64,000 nucleotides of DNA from an uncultured Succiniclasticum sp. (GCA_900544275.1 UQUU01000006.1:62001-126000), one strand, 5' to 3'; numbered from the stretch's first letter, positions 30,291 to 37,834 are shown. The notes: generated by a model not told the origin, from the letters alone. Translations and numbers: made by a program.

Positions 30291-30719
30291 TTAAATATCC
30301 AGATCCAGATCATCCAGACCTTCTTCTATCATTTGTTCAGAAGCTGCATTACGAGCCTGCCACGCTTCTGCCGACCAGATTTCCGCTTTATTGCCGACCC
30401 CTACGATCACCGTATCTTTAGAAAGACCGGCATATTCCCGCAGATTGGCCGCCAACAGCGCGCGTCCCTGCTTATCGCAGGCTATTTCACATGCGCCGGA
30501 AAAGAAAAATCGTTTGATATCGCGGTTCTTTTTCTGCCCCATAGAAAGAGCATTCAGCTTGGCGGAAAACTCAGCCCACTGGGCTTCATCATATACGAAA
30601 AGGCAATGGTCAAACCCTTTGCTCACATAAAAATGTTTGCCCAGGGATTCGCGCAATTTCGCCGGGATGAAAAGACGCCCTTTCTCATCCAGGGCATGCC
30701 TGTATTCACCTAAGAACAT
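30291..30719 (-). CDS. mraZ: Transcriptional regulator MraZ
   Basis: MraZ is a ring-forming AbrB-like DNA-binding protein that regulates the dcw operon. The start is ATG 30719 (142 aa), giving MFLGEYRHALDEKGRL, the usual N-terminus, behind GGGGTGG. Two swapped-hairpin SpoVT/AbrB domains are present (about 5-50 and 75-120, the second with ACDKQGRALL). It heads the cluster, and its own binding repeats lie immediately upstream, so autorepression is likely. Confidence 0.96.
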   Translation of the reverse strand: MFLGEYRHALDEKGRLFIPAKLRESLGKHFYVSKGFDHCLFVYDEAQWAEFSAKLNALSMGQKKNRDIKRFFFSGACEIACDKQGRALLAANLREYAGLSKDTVIVGVGNKAEIWSAEAWQARNAASEQMIEEGLDDLDLDI

Positions 30720-30724
30720 ATTTT

Positions 30725-30756
30725 CCACCCCTTTCCCCCACTTTTCACCACTTTTA
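30725..30756 (-). promoter_or_regulatory. MraZ operator (three 10-bp direct repeats)
   Basis: On the minus strand the units GTGGTGAAAA, GTGGGGGAAA and GGGGTGGAAA follow one another with a 10-bp period between the -10 box and the mraZ SD. Known MraZ boxes are GTG/TGGG-containing repeats at 10-bp spacing next to mraZ, so position and period both fit. Confidence 0.82.
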
Positions 30757-30759
30757 TCC

Positions 30760-30788
30760 ATTATAACTATATTCATTCATTTTTGCAA
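30760..30788 (-). promoter_or_regulatory. Promoter of the dcw cluster (mraZ)
   Basis: TTGCAA (30783-30788) and TATAAT (30760-30765) are 17 bp apart on the minus strand. The predicted start falls at the edge of the MraZ repeats, so bound MraZ would block RNA polymerase. Confidence 0.8.
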
Positions 30789-30928
30789 CTGATTTACGCG
30801 CGTTTTAAGGCTGTTTTTGGCGAAATCTTACGTTTTCTTTTATTTTCTTTCTTTTTCTATTCTTGTCCTACTACATATTGTGGTCGGAACACATCAGAAC
30901 CACAAGATTGAAAAATGTATGACATTTT

Positions 30929-30967
30929 TTCTTCCCTCTTTTTCTTTTTAGGGAAGAATGTTATAAT
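30929..30967 (+). promoter_or_regulatory. Promoter with overlapping inverted repeat, DUF1858 gene
   Basis: An extended -10 (TGTTATAAT, 30959-30967) lacks a good -35. The -35 and spacer region is filled by an inverted repeat, TTCTTCCCT (30929-30937) and AGGGAAGAA (30950-30958), with a 12-bp gap. The placement suggests an operator for an unknown regulator. The rest of 30789-31036 shows only AT-rich leader. Confidence 0.5.
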
Positions 30968-31036
30968 AGGCCTGCGAAGATGTGGGAATCCCTTTCTCGA
31001 CATTGAAATCGTAAATATTAAAATGAGGTGATACAT

Positions 31037-31309
31037 ATGGAATTAACTGACGCAGTAAATGTAGCAGCAAAAGCAGTAGGCGGCGAAAACGCTTCTTTAG
31101 ACACAATCACTGCCGACACCAATATCATTGAAGCCGTACAGGCTCATCCGGAAATTTTGCAGGTATTCGCTGATCATGGCCTGGGCTGTGTAGGCTGCAT
31201 GGCTTCTCAATTTGAATCGATTGGCGAAGGCGCCGGCGCGCATGGACTGGATGTTCCGGCTCTCTTAAAAGAAATCAACGAGTGCATTAAGGCCACTAAA
31301 GGCGAATAA
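31037..31309 (+). CDS. DUF1858 redox-disulfide domain protein
   Basis: I place the start at ATG 31037, 6 nt after GAGGTG, giving 90 aa. An upstream GTG overlaps the SD. The core (about 25-75) reads TNIIEAVQAHPEILQVFADHG followed by a CVGC motif and an ESIGEGAGAHGLD helix. This matches the DUF1858 / hybrid-cluster-associated redox disulfide family found in anaerobes, in which the two cysteines probably form a disulfide or bind a metal. The partner is unknown and no hybrid cluster protein gene is nearby. It is the only plus-strand gene between mraZ and folK and has its own promoter. Confidence 0.85.
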   Translation: MELTDAVNVAAKAVGGENASLDTITADTNIIEAVQAHPEILQVFADHGLGCVGCMASQFESIGEGAGAHGLDVPALLKEINECIKATKGE

Positions 31310-31310
31310 A

Positions 31311-31346
31311 TAAGTAAGTAAGTAAGTTAGTTAGTTAGTTAGTTAG
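31311..31346 (+). repeat. Tetranucleotide microsatellite after the DUF1858 stop codon
   Basis: Four TAAG units run directly into five TTAG units, starting two bases after the stop. The tract adds stop codons in all frames. It is a simple slippage repeat outside the coding sequence. Confidence 0.9.
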
Positions 31347-31454
31347 AAGGAAAGAAAATAAGAAAGAAGGCCGGCACAGGTCGTAAAAAAAAACCGGGGC
31401 ACACTTCTTGCCTGCACAAGTTTTCGTGTTAGAAAAAACAAATACAACTATTTA

Positions 31455-31506
31455 AAAAACCGTTTAACGGAGTTTTGCTTATCGCAAACTTCCGTAAACG
31501 GTTTTT
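31455..31506 (+). terminator. Bidirectional terminator between the DUF1858 gene and folK
   Basis: AAAAACCGTTTA..CGGAGTTT and its near-complement ending in AAACGGTTTTTT form a long stem around a GCTTATCGC loop. A-runs and T-runs on both sides allow use in both directions. 31347-31454 and 31507-31628 show nothing else. Confidence 0.85.
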
Positions 31507-31628
31507 TGTATACGAGAATTACGTTTTATTTTGATTTTCTTTATACTCTATTCCGATTCTTGGTTACTCTTGCTGCTCATGTTGACTTTAAGCCAGATTC
31601 CGGCTACCTGTACAATTAATCACCTCTT

Positions 31629-32114
31629 TCAAAGAACTGCCGAGAAAACGCAACGGTGCTTTGCCTGCCAATTTTGCCAGAGTTCACCAATCGTCTTTTT
31701 TAACACCGGGTGCCACATTTCCGGAGCAATCTGCGCTAAAGGCTGCAACACAAAAGAACGGTTCTGCAGATCCGGATGAGGCAGCTGTAATTGCGGCAGA
31801 TTTATGATCCGGTCTTCATACAGCAACAGATCCAGATCAATGTTTCTTTCTCCCCAGTGCCGCAGACGTTTGCGCCCCATCTCCTGCTCTACCTGCAGCA
31901 AGACAGTCAACAGAGCTTCCGGAGACAAAGCAGTGGCGATTTCTGCCGCGCCATTGAGAAAATCCGGCTGATCAGTCACACCATAGGGCCTGGTTCTGAT
32001 AAAATCAGACACCTTACATACTTGTACGCCATGCTGCTCTATCAGCTGCAGCGCCTGTAACAGATTTTTCTTTTTATCGCCCAGATTGCTGCCTAATGCG
32101 ATGTAGATTCCCAT
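31629..32114 (-). CDS. folK: 2-amino-4-hydroxy-6-hydroxymethyldihydropteridine pyrophosphokinase
   Basis: FolK transfers pyrophosphate from ATP to hydroxymethyldihydropterin, giving the substrate of FolP. The 161-aa product has ALGSNLGDKKKNL at the N-terminus, ERNIDLDLLLY with the metal-binding Asp residues and LPHPDLQNRSFVLQPL. It is complete. It lies 116 bp after folP in a folP-folK-folE2-queD group that lacks folB. Confidence 0.96.
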   Translation of the reverse strand: MGIYIALGSNLGDKKKNLLQALQLIEQHGVQVCKVSDFIRTRPYGVTDQPDFLNGAAEIATALSPEALLTVLLQVEQEMGRKRLRHWGERNIDLDLLLYEDRIINLPQLQLPHPDLQNRSFVLQPLAQIAPEMWHPVLKKTIGELWQNWQAKHRCVFSAVL

Positions 32115-32230
32115 ACGTTCCTTTCTGTTGTAAAGCGAGGACTGTTAAAACGTAAACATGTCACACCTATCACCCAGACCGCTTATCCCTGCAACCTGGT
32201 ATGCAACTAACGGGCCGCTAAAGCCGGTTC

Positions 32231-33427
32231 CTATACGTTGCGGATCGCTTCCAGCATACGGATCAGCCGCAGGTTTTCTTTCACATCGTGGACCCGTACC
32301 ATAGCCGCGCCCGCATATAGGGCAGCAGCGGTAACGGCCAGGGTCCCCTCCAGCCTTTCTTCCGGCGGCAGAGGTTGTTGGCCTGCACTTAATACCTGCC
32401 CGATCGTAGTTTTACGGGAAGCCGCCATTAATACCGGATATTCATTTGCGGTCAGGGCGTTTAAATTCTGCATAAGTCTGAGGTTTTGCTCTGTTTTTTT
32501 AGCAAAACCGATACCGGGGTCCAAAATGATTTTTTCCGGTGCAACGCCTTCTGCCCGCAGCAGCTGCGCCTGCGCCAAAAGATACGAAGTCACTTCCTGC
32601 ACCACATTGGTATATTCGCACTGCTGCTGCATATCCTTGGGTTTCCCTCGCATATGCATTAAAACAATGGGAGCCTTCGTTTTTAAGACGGTCCCCAGCA
32701 TGGCATCATCCCCGGTCATAGCAGTCACATCGTTAATGATATCGCCGCCGCATTGCATCGCGGCTTCCGCCACTGCCGCCCGATAGGTATCCACCGAAAT
32801 CATACTTGCAGGAAAACGCTTTTTTATGGCTTCCACCACCGGCAAGACCCTGCGCATTTCTTCTTCCTGCCCCACAGGGTCGCTGCCGGGGCGGGTGGAT
32901 TCTCCCCCGATATCCAAAATCGCAGCGCCGTCTGCCAGCATGGTTTCCGCCTGCTGCAACGCCGCATCCAATCCCGGGCGGCGGGAACCGGCAAAAAATG
33001 AATCCGGTGTTACATTGATAATCCCCATCACCGCCATCTGGTCATAGGTCAGACGGCGTCTGTCTGCCAGCAGCGTGGATTTAGGCACCGGCTGCAAATA
33101 ACATTCCAGTTCCGGCACAATTTTCGGAATACCGAAGTAAGGCATCTGCTTTAATTTTTTCAACAGCAGATTGTAATGTTTCCGCGTACCTAAAAGCAGA
33201 ATATCGACAAAAGGCACCGAACAGGCAATGGTCGTTCCGGGAGTAGCGCATTCGCCGCCCACCGCCAGCATCTCCTGCTTGATGATATTCGCCGCCGGCG
33301 TACGGACCTGCAGTACTTTCAGCGGCACGATTTTGCTTTTGTTCAACATAATCGCCACACTGGGTGGATAGACCCCCAGATGTTCCATCTCATACGCCAA
33401 TGCGTCCTGATTTATTTCATATAGCAT
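32231..33427 (-). CDS. folP: Dihydropteroate synthase with N-terminal extension
   Basis: FolP condenses hydroxymethyldihydropterin pyrophosphate with p-aminobenzoate. I start at ATG 33427 (398 aa), which lies 7 nt after AAGGTGG; the ATG two codons upstream is too close to that SD. The catalytic TIM barrel covers about 128-398 (GIINVTPDSF, DIGGESTRPGSDPV, LDPGIGFAKK, ASRKTTIG). The first 125 residues are an additional domain with no motif I recognise. Similar long DHPS proteins occur in other anaerobic Firmicutes and in archaea-like forms, but the role of the extension is unknown to me. Confidence 0.93.
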   Translation of the reverse strand: MLYEINQDALAYEMEHLGVYPPSVAIMLNKSKIVPLKVLQVRTPAANIIKQEMLAVGGECATPGTTIACSVPFVDILLLGTRKHYNLLLKKLKQMPYFGIPKIVPELECYLQPVPKSTLLADRRRLTYDQMAVMGIINVTPDSFFAGSRRPGLDAALQQAETMLADGAAILDIGGESTRPGSDPVGQEEEMRRVLPVVEAIKKRFPASMISVDTYRAAVAEAAMQCGGDIINDVTAMTGDDAMLGTVLKTKAPIVLMHMRGKPKDMQQQCEYTNVVQEVTSYLLAQAQLLRAEGVAPEKIILDPGIGFAKKTEQNLRLMQNLNALTANEYPVLMAASRKTTIGQVLSAGQQPLPPEERLEGTLAVTAAALYAGAAMVRVHDVKENLRLIRMLEAIRNV

Positions 33428-33456
33428 GGACATTCCACCTTTATTGCTTCCGACGG

Positions 33457-34260
33457 TTATTTCCAGCCTTTTTCCACACAGGCATAAGCGTTATGATTAT
33501 GAATGCTCTCATAGCTTTCCACCATGGCCTTGTACCAGGTGATGCGCGGATCTTTTTCCAACAGCAGGGCAATCTCCCGCACCGCGTCTTCTACAAAACG
33601 CGGGTTATCATAGGCCTGTTCCGTCACAAATTTTTCATCAGGCCGTTTCAATAAGCCATAAACCGGAGCGCTGGCCCCCGCATCGGCAATCTCGGCCAAC
33701 TCCTCCAGCCAGACAAATTCATTGGCTTCAATTTCCATCGAAGCAACGGCCCGCTGATTGTGCGCGCCGAAATCACTGATTTCTTTAGAGCAGGGGCACA
33801 AGGTCTGAATGGGGACCCGTACTTTTACTTTCAGGGAGAAACGTTCCCCCTTTTCCATGGTATACAGGCAGTTCAGATCCATAAGCGAAGTCAAGCCGCT
33901 TACCGGCGCTTTCTTCTCAATAAAATAAGGAAATTCCAGCTGCAAAAACGCCCGGTCCGCCTGTAAACTTTCTTTCAGATCGTCCAGCACTTGCTCCATG
34001 GCAGAAGGATGGACAATTTCCAATTTCTGCAGACACTGGACAAAACGGCTCATGTGGGTGCCTCTAAGGTCCCGGGGCAGATCTACCGCCAAAGAAACCG
34101 TAGCCACGGTATGCTGTTCCCCTTTTTGCCGATCCCGCAGGACAAGGGGCCAACGCAGATCTTTAATGCCCACATGCTTTAAGGGAATATTGCGTCCATC
34201 TTGTTCGGACTGCACATCTTTTAATCTGTTTTTTTTCTGTTCCGGGTTATCCTTCAACAT
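33457..34260 (-). CDS. folE2: GTP cyclohydrolase FolE2 (type IB)
   Basis: FolE2 converts GTP to dihydroneopterin triphosphate, the entry step to folate and queuosine, using alternative metals instead of strict zinc. The 267-aa product has the family signature CPCSKEIS..GAHNQR at about 150-165, with the metal-binding Cys, and conserved NPRFVEDAVRE. It overlaps the end of queD by 7 nt, so the two are coupled. A classical FolE is not seen in the window. Confidence 0.95.
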   Translation of the reverse strand: MLKDNPEQKKNRLKDVQSEQDGRNIPLKHVGIKDLRWPLVLRDRQKGEQHTVATVSLAVDLPRDLRGTHMSRFVQCLQKLEIVHPSAMEQVLDDLKESLQADRAFLQLEFPYFIEKKAPVSGLTSLMDLNCLYTMEKGERFSLKVKVRVPIQTLCPCSKEISDFGAHNQRAVASMEIEANEFVWLEELAEIADAGASAPVYGLLKRPDEKFVTEQAYDNPRFVEDAVREIALLLEKDPRITWYKAMVESYESIHNHNAYACVEKGWK

Positions 34261-34631
34261 AGCTCACCCTCGTAAAACTCCCCATTATAAATACAGCCGC
34301 TGGTACGAGTTTCCCAGACCTGCACTTCACAGAGACGATGGTTTTTACCGGTCAAGGGTTTAACCAGTTTATTCCAGGCCCAAATCGAAATATTCTCCGC
34401 GCTGGGGTTTTCCATCACATCGTTCAATAAGGCGTGGTCCAGTTTGCGCAATACCTTGTCCTGCACGATTTCTTTCAAGAGCGCAAAGTCCAGAACCATC
34501 CCCTCCCCGTCCGGGCGCCCTTCCACCTTTACCACCAATTTATATGTATGTCCGTGCAAATGCTCGCATTTCCCATTATAACTGGGCAGGTAATGCGCTG
34601 CATCAAACTCAAATTCTTTTAAAACAATCAT
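34254..34631 (-). CDS. queD: 6-carboxytetrahydropterin synthase QueD / PTPS-family enzyme
   Basis: The 125-aa product is a COG0720 (PTPS) protein acting on dihydroneopterin triphosphate. Zinc ligands are the His in FDAAHYL and the pair in HLHGHTY. The catalytic region reads KCEHLHGH, with both Cys and Glu side by side. In this family Cys alone marks QueD, Glu marks PTPS-III (which replaces FolB in folate synthesis), and both together mark dual-function PTPS-I/III. Conserved LDHALLN and RTSGCIY follow. Coupling to folE2, folP and folK without folB supports a folate role. Confidence 0.9.
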   Translation of the reverse strand: MIVLKEFEFDAAHYLPSYNGKCEHLHGHTYKLVVKVEGRPDGEGMVLDFALLKEIVQDKVLRKLDHALLNDVMENPSAENISIWAWNKLVKPLTGKNHRLCEVQVWETRTSGCIYNGEFYEGELC

Positions 34632-34632
34632 A

Positions 34633-34668
34633 GCTCCTCCTGCTCCTGTTGCTCCTGTTGCTCCTGTT
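34633..34668 (-). repeat. Tandem SD-like repeats abutting the queD start
   Basis: On the minus strand three perfect copies of AACAGGAGC and a fourth variant AGGAGGAGC end one base before the queD ATG. Each copy contains GGAG, so several possible ribosome-binding sites stand in a 9-nt ladder. More degenerate copies continue back to the trmL stop, filling 34669-34783. Confidence 0.9.
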
Positions 34669-34783
34669 CAAATTCCTCTTACTTAAGCTGCTCCTGCTCA
34701 AACACCCATTGTTCCCGTTGTTCTACGCAAATATCGTTTGCTCCGGTTGCTCTTACACAAGGATCCACTTACACAAGTTCTTC

Positions 34784-35296
34784 TCACTCATACTGTGAAT
34801 TTAGCTTGCCGCTGTGATAACTGGGGTTCAGACTCAGACCTCCAAAATCCGGCTGCTGCCGAAACGCTTCATACACTACCACCGCTACCGCATTGGATAA
34901 ATTCAGGCAGCGGGCTTTGGGATCCGGCAACATGGGGATCCGCAGACATTGATCGGGGTATGCTGCATGGATCCAATCCGGCAGACCGGACGTTTCCCGG
35001 CCAAAAATCAGAAAACTTTCCGGCGCAAAAGTAACCTGTGTATAGCCTTTCGAGGCTTTGCTGGTCAAAAAATAAAAAGGATGTTCTTTATACCGATCCA
35101 GCAGATCCTCCAGGTTATCCCAATAATCAATGTCCAATAGATGCCAATAATCCAGGCCGGCACGTTTCAACTGCCTGTCATCGGTACTGAAACCCAAAGG
35201 GCGGATCAGGTGCAGATGGCAACCGGTCACAGCGCACAAACGAGCTACATTGCCGGTATTTGCCGGTATTTCCGGCTGATACAATACCACATGCAT
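34784..35296 (-). CDS. trmL: tRNA (cytidine(34)-2'-O)-methyltransferase TrmL
   Basis: TrmL is a SPOUT methyltransferase that 2'-O-methylates the wobble base of some leucine tRNAs. The 170-aa product has YQPEIPANTGNVARLC at the N-terminus. The knot motifs are FGRETSGLPDWI and IPMLPDPKARCLNLSNAVAVV, the SAM-binding trefoil. It is a complete minimal SPOUT protein. Tandem repeats lie just before its start and again after its stop. Confidence 0.95.
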   Translation of the reverse strand: MHVVLYQPEIPANTGNVARLCAVTGCHLHLIRPLGFSTDDRQLKRAGLDYWHLLDIDYWDNLEDLLDRYKEHPFYFLTSKASKGYTQVTFAPESFLIFGRETSGLPDWIHAAYPDQCLRIPMLPDPKARCLNLSNAVAVVVYEAFRQQPDFGGLSLNPSYHSGKLNSQYE

Positions 35297-35300
35297 GCGG

Positions 35301-35365
35301 CAAGACTCCTTTTCTTACTCCTTTTTCTGACTTCCTTTTCTGACTTCCTTTTCTGACTTTCTATA
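35301..35365 (-). repeat. Tandem 13-nt repeats upstream of trmL
   Basis: On the minus strand five units of the AAAAGGAAGTCAG type follow each other, the last two (AAAAAGGAGTAAG, AAAAGGAGTCTTG) containing AAGGAG a few bases before the trmL ATG. The remaining 35366-35468 is more degenerate material of the same composition. Confidence 0.85.
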
Positions 35366-35468
35366 CTTCTTTTACCGGCTTCCCAGAGTTTTTTCTAATC
35401 CCTCCGGCTTTTTTAGGTGACTCCCCGGGTTTCTTTTACCGACCCACTATGCTTTTTTCGCCGGCCCC

Positions 35469-36569
35469 TCAGACTTCTTTTTTGGCGCGCGGCGTATTGC
35501 CCACATAAACTGTTTTTGCGCCGGTTTTCAGCTGCTGCTCCATTTTCAGTTTCTGTTCTGTCTCTAAACGCTGTTTTTTAGCCTCATAGCGTTTTTTCTG
35601 TTCGTATATCTTTTCCAGTTGTTTTTCTTTAAAACTGAAATCTTTCCACATATCCTTCGGCGCTTCATCTTTATATTGCAGCATTTTTTGCTGAGCTGTA
35701 AAAATTTTTTCCGCATATTCCCCGCCCATGGCCCAGGTCCAGTTCAAGCCGGACCATTTCGTAATCAGGCCATTTTGCGTGCGCAAACGCCGCGCCGCAT
35801 TGTAGCGGGGATCTAGTAAAGCGGTTTTCGGTTTGGCGTGACTGCTGTACGCCACCAGGTGCTGAATATGGGCCCTTACTCCTTCGCGCGGAGTCTTAAA
35901 GGCCGCTCCTTTCACACCGCCTCCGGTCGTACCCAGGCCGCAAAAATTATGCTGCCAGGCCTGTACATCGCCGCCAAAGCGGAAATAGCCGGTTTCTACC
36001 AAAGCCTGGGCCAGAGCCATATCCGGACGGATCCCTTCCCGCTCCGCTTCTTCCCAATAAAGGGTGACGATTTCCCCTATGCTGCAGCCAATACCCAGCA
36101 CCGGATTCCGGGAAGAAATCAGCTGCGCGGCCTGATTTTTTGTCGCGTCGGCCTTCCCCATGATGGTAATTTCCTGGTAGCCTGCCGGCAAAATAAAGTC
36201 AGGGTTCCAGGATTGCTTACCGGACCCCTTCACCCGCTTATCTTTCAGCTTGCCCCGCACATCTTCGGGAGATTGCAAAACAGTCCCGGAAATCGTTCGG
36301 TCGCCTTTCAGGCAGGGAGGACAATCCTTGCCCACCTTCACCTCAGCCACAGAACGTTTTGCCTGCGCACTCACAGGCGAATTTACTTTTGGCGTAGCAG
36401 AAGACATTTTCTTCGCCGTAACAGAAGGCTTTTCCTTCGCCGCAACAGCCGTGACAGATTGCTTTTGAACTCCGTCGTTTGTCTTTGCGACAGAGGCATG
36501 GCCCGATACAGGCAGCAGCAGGATACAAAAGATCGCCGCCGTCAAACTAGTCATTTTCCCAAAAACCAT
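35469..36569 (-). CDS. Secreted glucosaminidase (GH73-like peptidoglycan hydrolase)
   Basis: The 366-aa protein has a signal peptide (about 1-26, ending SGHASVA) and a low-complexity Ala/Lys/Ser linker (30-75). An unassigned segment follows. The catalytic domain of the mannosyl-glycoprotein endo-beta-N-acetylglucosaminidase type spans about 155-280, with MALAQALVETGYFRFGGDV, NFCGLGT and REGVRAHIQHLVAYS. The Glu in LVETGYF is the likely general acid. A charged Lys/Glu coiled-coil tail (290-350) ends it. It would cut septal or lateral peptidoglycan in the periplasm. The AGGAGG SD lies 8 nt before the ATG. It looks like a housekeeping autolysin rather than a phage lysin. Confidence 0.88.
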   Translation of the reverse strand: MVFGKMTSLTAAIFCILLLPVSGHASVAKTNDGVQKQSVTAVAAKEKPSVTAKKMSSATPKVNSPVSAQAKRSVAEVKVGKDCPPCLKGDRTISGTVLQSPEDVRGKLKDKRVKGSGKQSWNPDFILPAGYQEITIMGKADATKNQAAQLISSRNPVLGIGCSIGEIVTLYWEEAEREGIRPDMALAQALVETGYFRFGGDVQAWQHNFCGLGTTGGGVKGAAFKTPREGVRAHIQHLVAYSSHAKPKTALLDPRYNAARRLRTQNGLITKWSGLNWTWAMGGEYAEKIFTAQQKMLQYKDEAPKDMWKDFSFKEKQLEKIYEQKKRYEAKKQRLETEQKLKMEQQLKTGAKTVYVGNTPRAKKEV

Positions 36570-36587
36570 CTGTGGTTCCTCCTAAAA

Positions 36588-36653
36588 TAGTATTTTACTC
36601 CTGCAAGAATGACATTTTACTTTTGCAGGAATAGTATTTTTTTCTTGCAGAAA
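36588..36653 (-). repeat. Three tandem 22-nt repeats upstream of the glucosaminidase gene
   Basis: Units 36588-36609, 36610-36631 and 36632-36653 share CTGCAAGA..AAAATACTA-type sequence on the minus strand. The unit nearest the gene includes GCAGGAG and ends just before the true AGGAGG. 36654-36790 is AT-rich with no gene. Confidence 0.85.
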
Positions 36654-36814
36654 ATTTTACAACGATCTCCCGTAAATGAAATCGTGAAGATAGTTAATTA
36701 TATGCTATTTGCCGCTCTCCTGTAAAGTTTTGCCGGTAAACGTGCTACTTTTGTCACAAAAACAGTATACATTTTCTATTGTAATTTAGCTTGTAACAGT
36801 TGGCTCTTAATTTA

Positions 36815-36823
36815 TGTTATAAT
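36815..36823 (+). promoter_or_regulatory. Extended -10 promoter of the UPF0173 gene
   Basis: TGTTATAAT matches TGnTATAAT. No convincing -35 is present at 17 bp. The leader to the ATG is about 95 nt. Confidence 0.55.
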
Positions 36824-36925
36824 AAGGACGATGTAGGAAACCCTGCAAAAAATTCAACGCACAACATCCCAGTTTCCGTGGAGGAACACAGTTTGTCATT
36901 TATTCTTAGAAAGCGAGGTTTTACC

Positions 36926-37600
36926 ATGTCTGCTGAATTTAAATTTATTCACCACTCGTGCTTTACCGTCACTGCCGGCGGCGAAACACTGATTTGCGAT
37001 CCCTTTTTGGACGGCAATCCTGCGCACATCAAAATGCAGGATTTGAAAGTAGATTATATTTTTGTCACCCATGCCCATGCAGACCATTTAGGCTGTGCTT
37101 ATGAGCTGGCAAAACAGTGCGATGCGCTGCTTATTTCCACCAATGAGATTGCCGTGGAAGCGGCAGAAAACGGCTGTCGTTCTCACGGAATGCATATCGG
37201 GGGTACATACCAGTTCCCCTTCGGCAAGGTCCGGGTAACCCTGGCTTTTCACGGCAGCGGGATTGCCGGAGGACACGCCTGCGGTTTCACAATTGACTTT
37301 CATGGTGCCAAATTTTATTTCGCCGGGGATACCGCTTTATTCTCCGATATGAAATTGTTGCAGGAACAGGATCCCTTTAAATATGCCCTGATCCCCATCG
37401 GCGGCAACTTCACCATGGATCCGGCAGATGCGGTACGAGCCGCCGCTTTCCTAAAAGCGCCGGTATTGATCCCGATTCATTACGGTACCTGGCCTTTGAT
37501 CGCACAAGACCCGGAAGCATTTAAAAAGGCGGTGGAAGACGCCGTTCCCGAAACAAAAGTTGTTTTAGTCGACCCCGGCGATACACTGGAATGGGAATGA
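36926..37600 (+). CDS. UPF0173 metal-dependent hydrolase (beta-lactamase fold)
   Basis: I place the start at ATG 36926 (MSAEFKFIHHSCF, 224 aa). The longer reading would start near the promoter and has no family support. The metallo-beta-lactamase signature THAHADHLG lies near 49-57, with a third metal ligand in FAGDTALF near 130 and a C-terminal HYGTWPLI. The UPF0173 family is widespread, but its substrate is not established. It is a single gene with its own promoter, convergent with rnc. Confidence 0.88.
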   Translation: MSAEFKFIHHSCFTVTAGGETLICDPFLDGNPAHIKMQDLKVDYIFVTHAHADHLGCAYELAKQCDALLISTNEIAVEAAENGCRSHGMHIGGTYQFPFGKVRVTLAFHGSGIAGGHACGFTIDFHGAKFYFAGDTALFSDMKLLQEQDPFKYALIPIGGNFTMDPADAVRAAAFLKAPVLIPIHYGTWPLIAQDPEAFKKAVEDAVPETKVVLVDPGDTLEWE

Positions 37601-37697
37601 CAGAACGTGCGATAGAAAACGAGATAAAAGAAAATAAACAGCAAAAACGGATGGCAGAAACATATAGTAAAAGTAGATAGTGGAAACAAAGAACAAA

Positions 37698-37733
<36 letters not shown>

Positions 37734-37750
37734 TAAAAATGAAATAGCAA

Positions 37751-37798
37751 GGGAGCTGTTCAAAACCCGGTTTGAAAACCCGTTTTGTTACAGCTCCC
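37751..37798 (+). terminator. Bidirectional terminator between the UPF0173 gene and rnc
   Basis: GGGAGCTGT and ACAGCTCCC close a long stem whose interior (CAAAACCCGGTTTG and AAACCCGTTTTG) can also pair. CTCTTTT follows on the plus strand. Confidence 0.75.
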
Positions 37799-37834
37799 TC
37801 TTTTCGCTAATGGCTGCCGGAAAAAGCAGTACCA

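Noticed and set aside
31311..31346. CRISPR array
   Set aside because: The units are 4 bp with no spacers. No other array-like structure or cas gene occurs in the window.
34633..34783. A Glu/Gln-rich small protein encoded by the repeats upstream of queD
   Set aside because: Stops occur in every frame and no start with SD exists. The pattern reflects nucleotide repeats.
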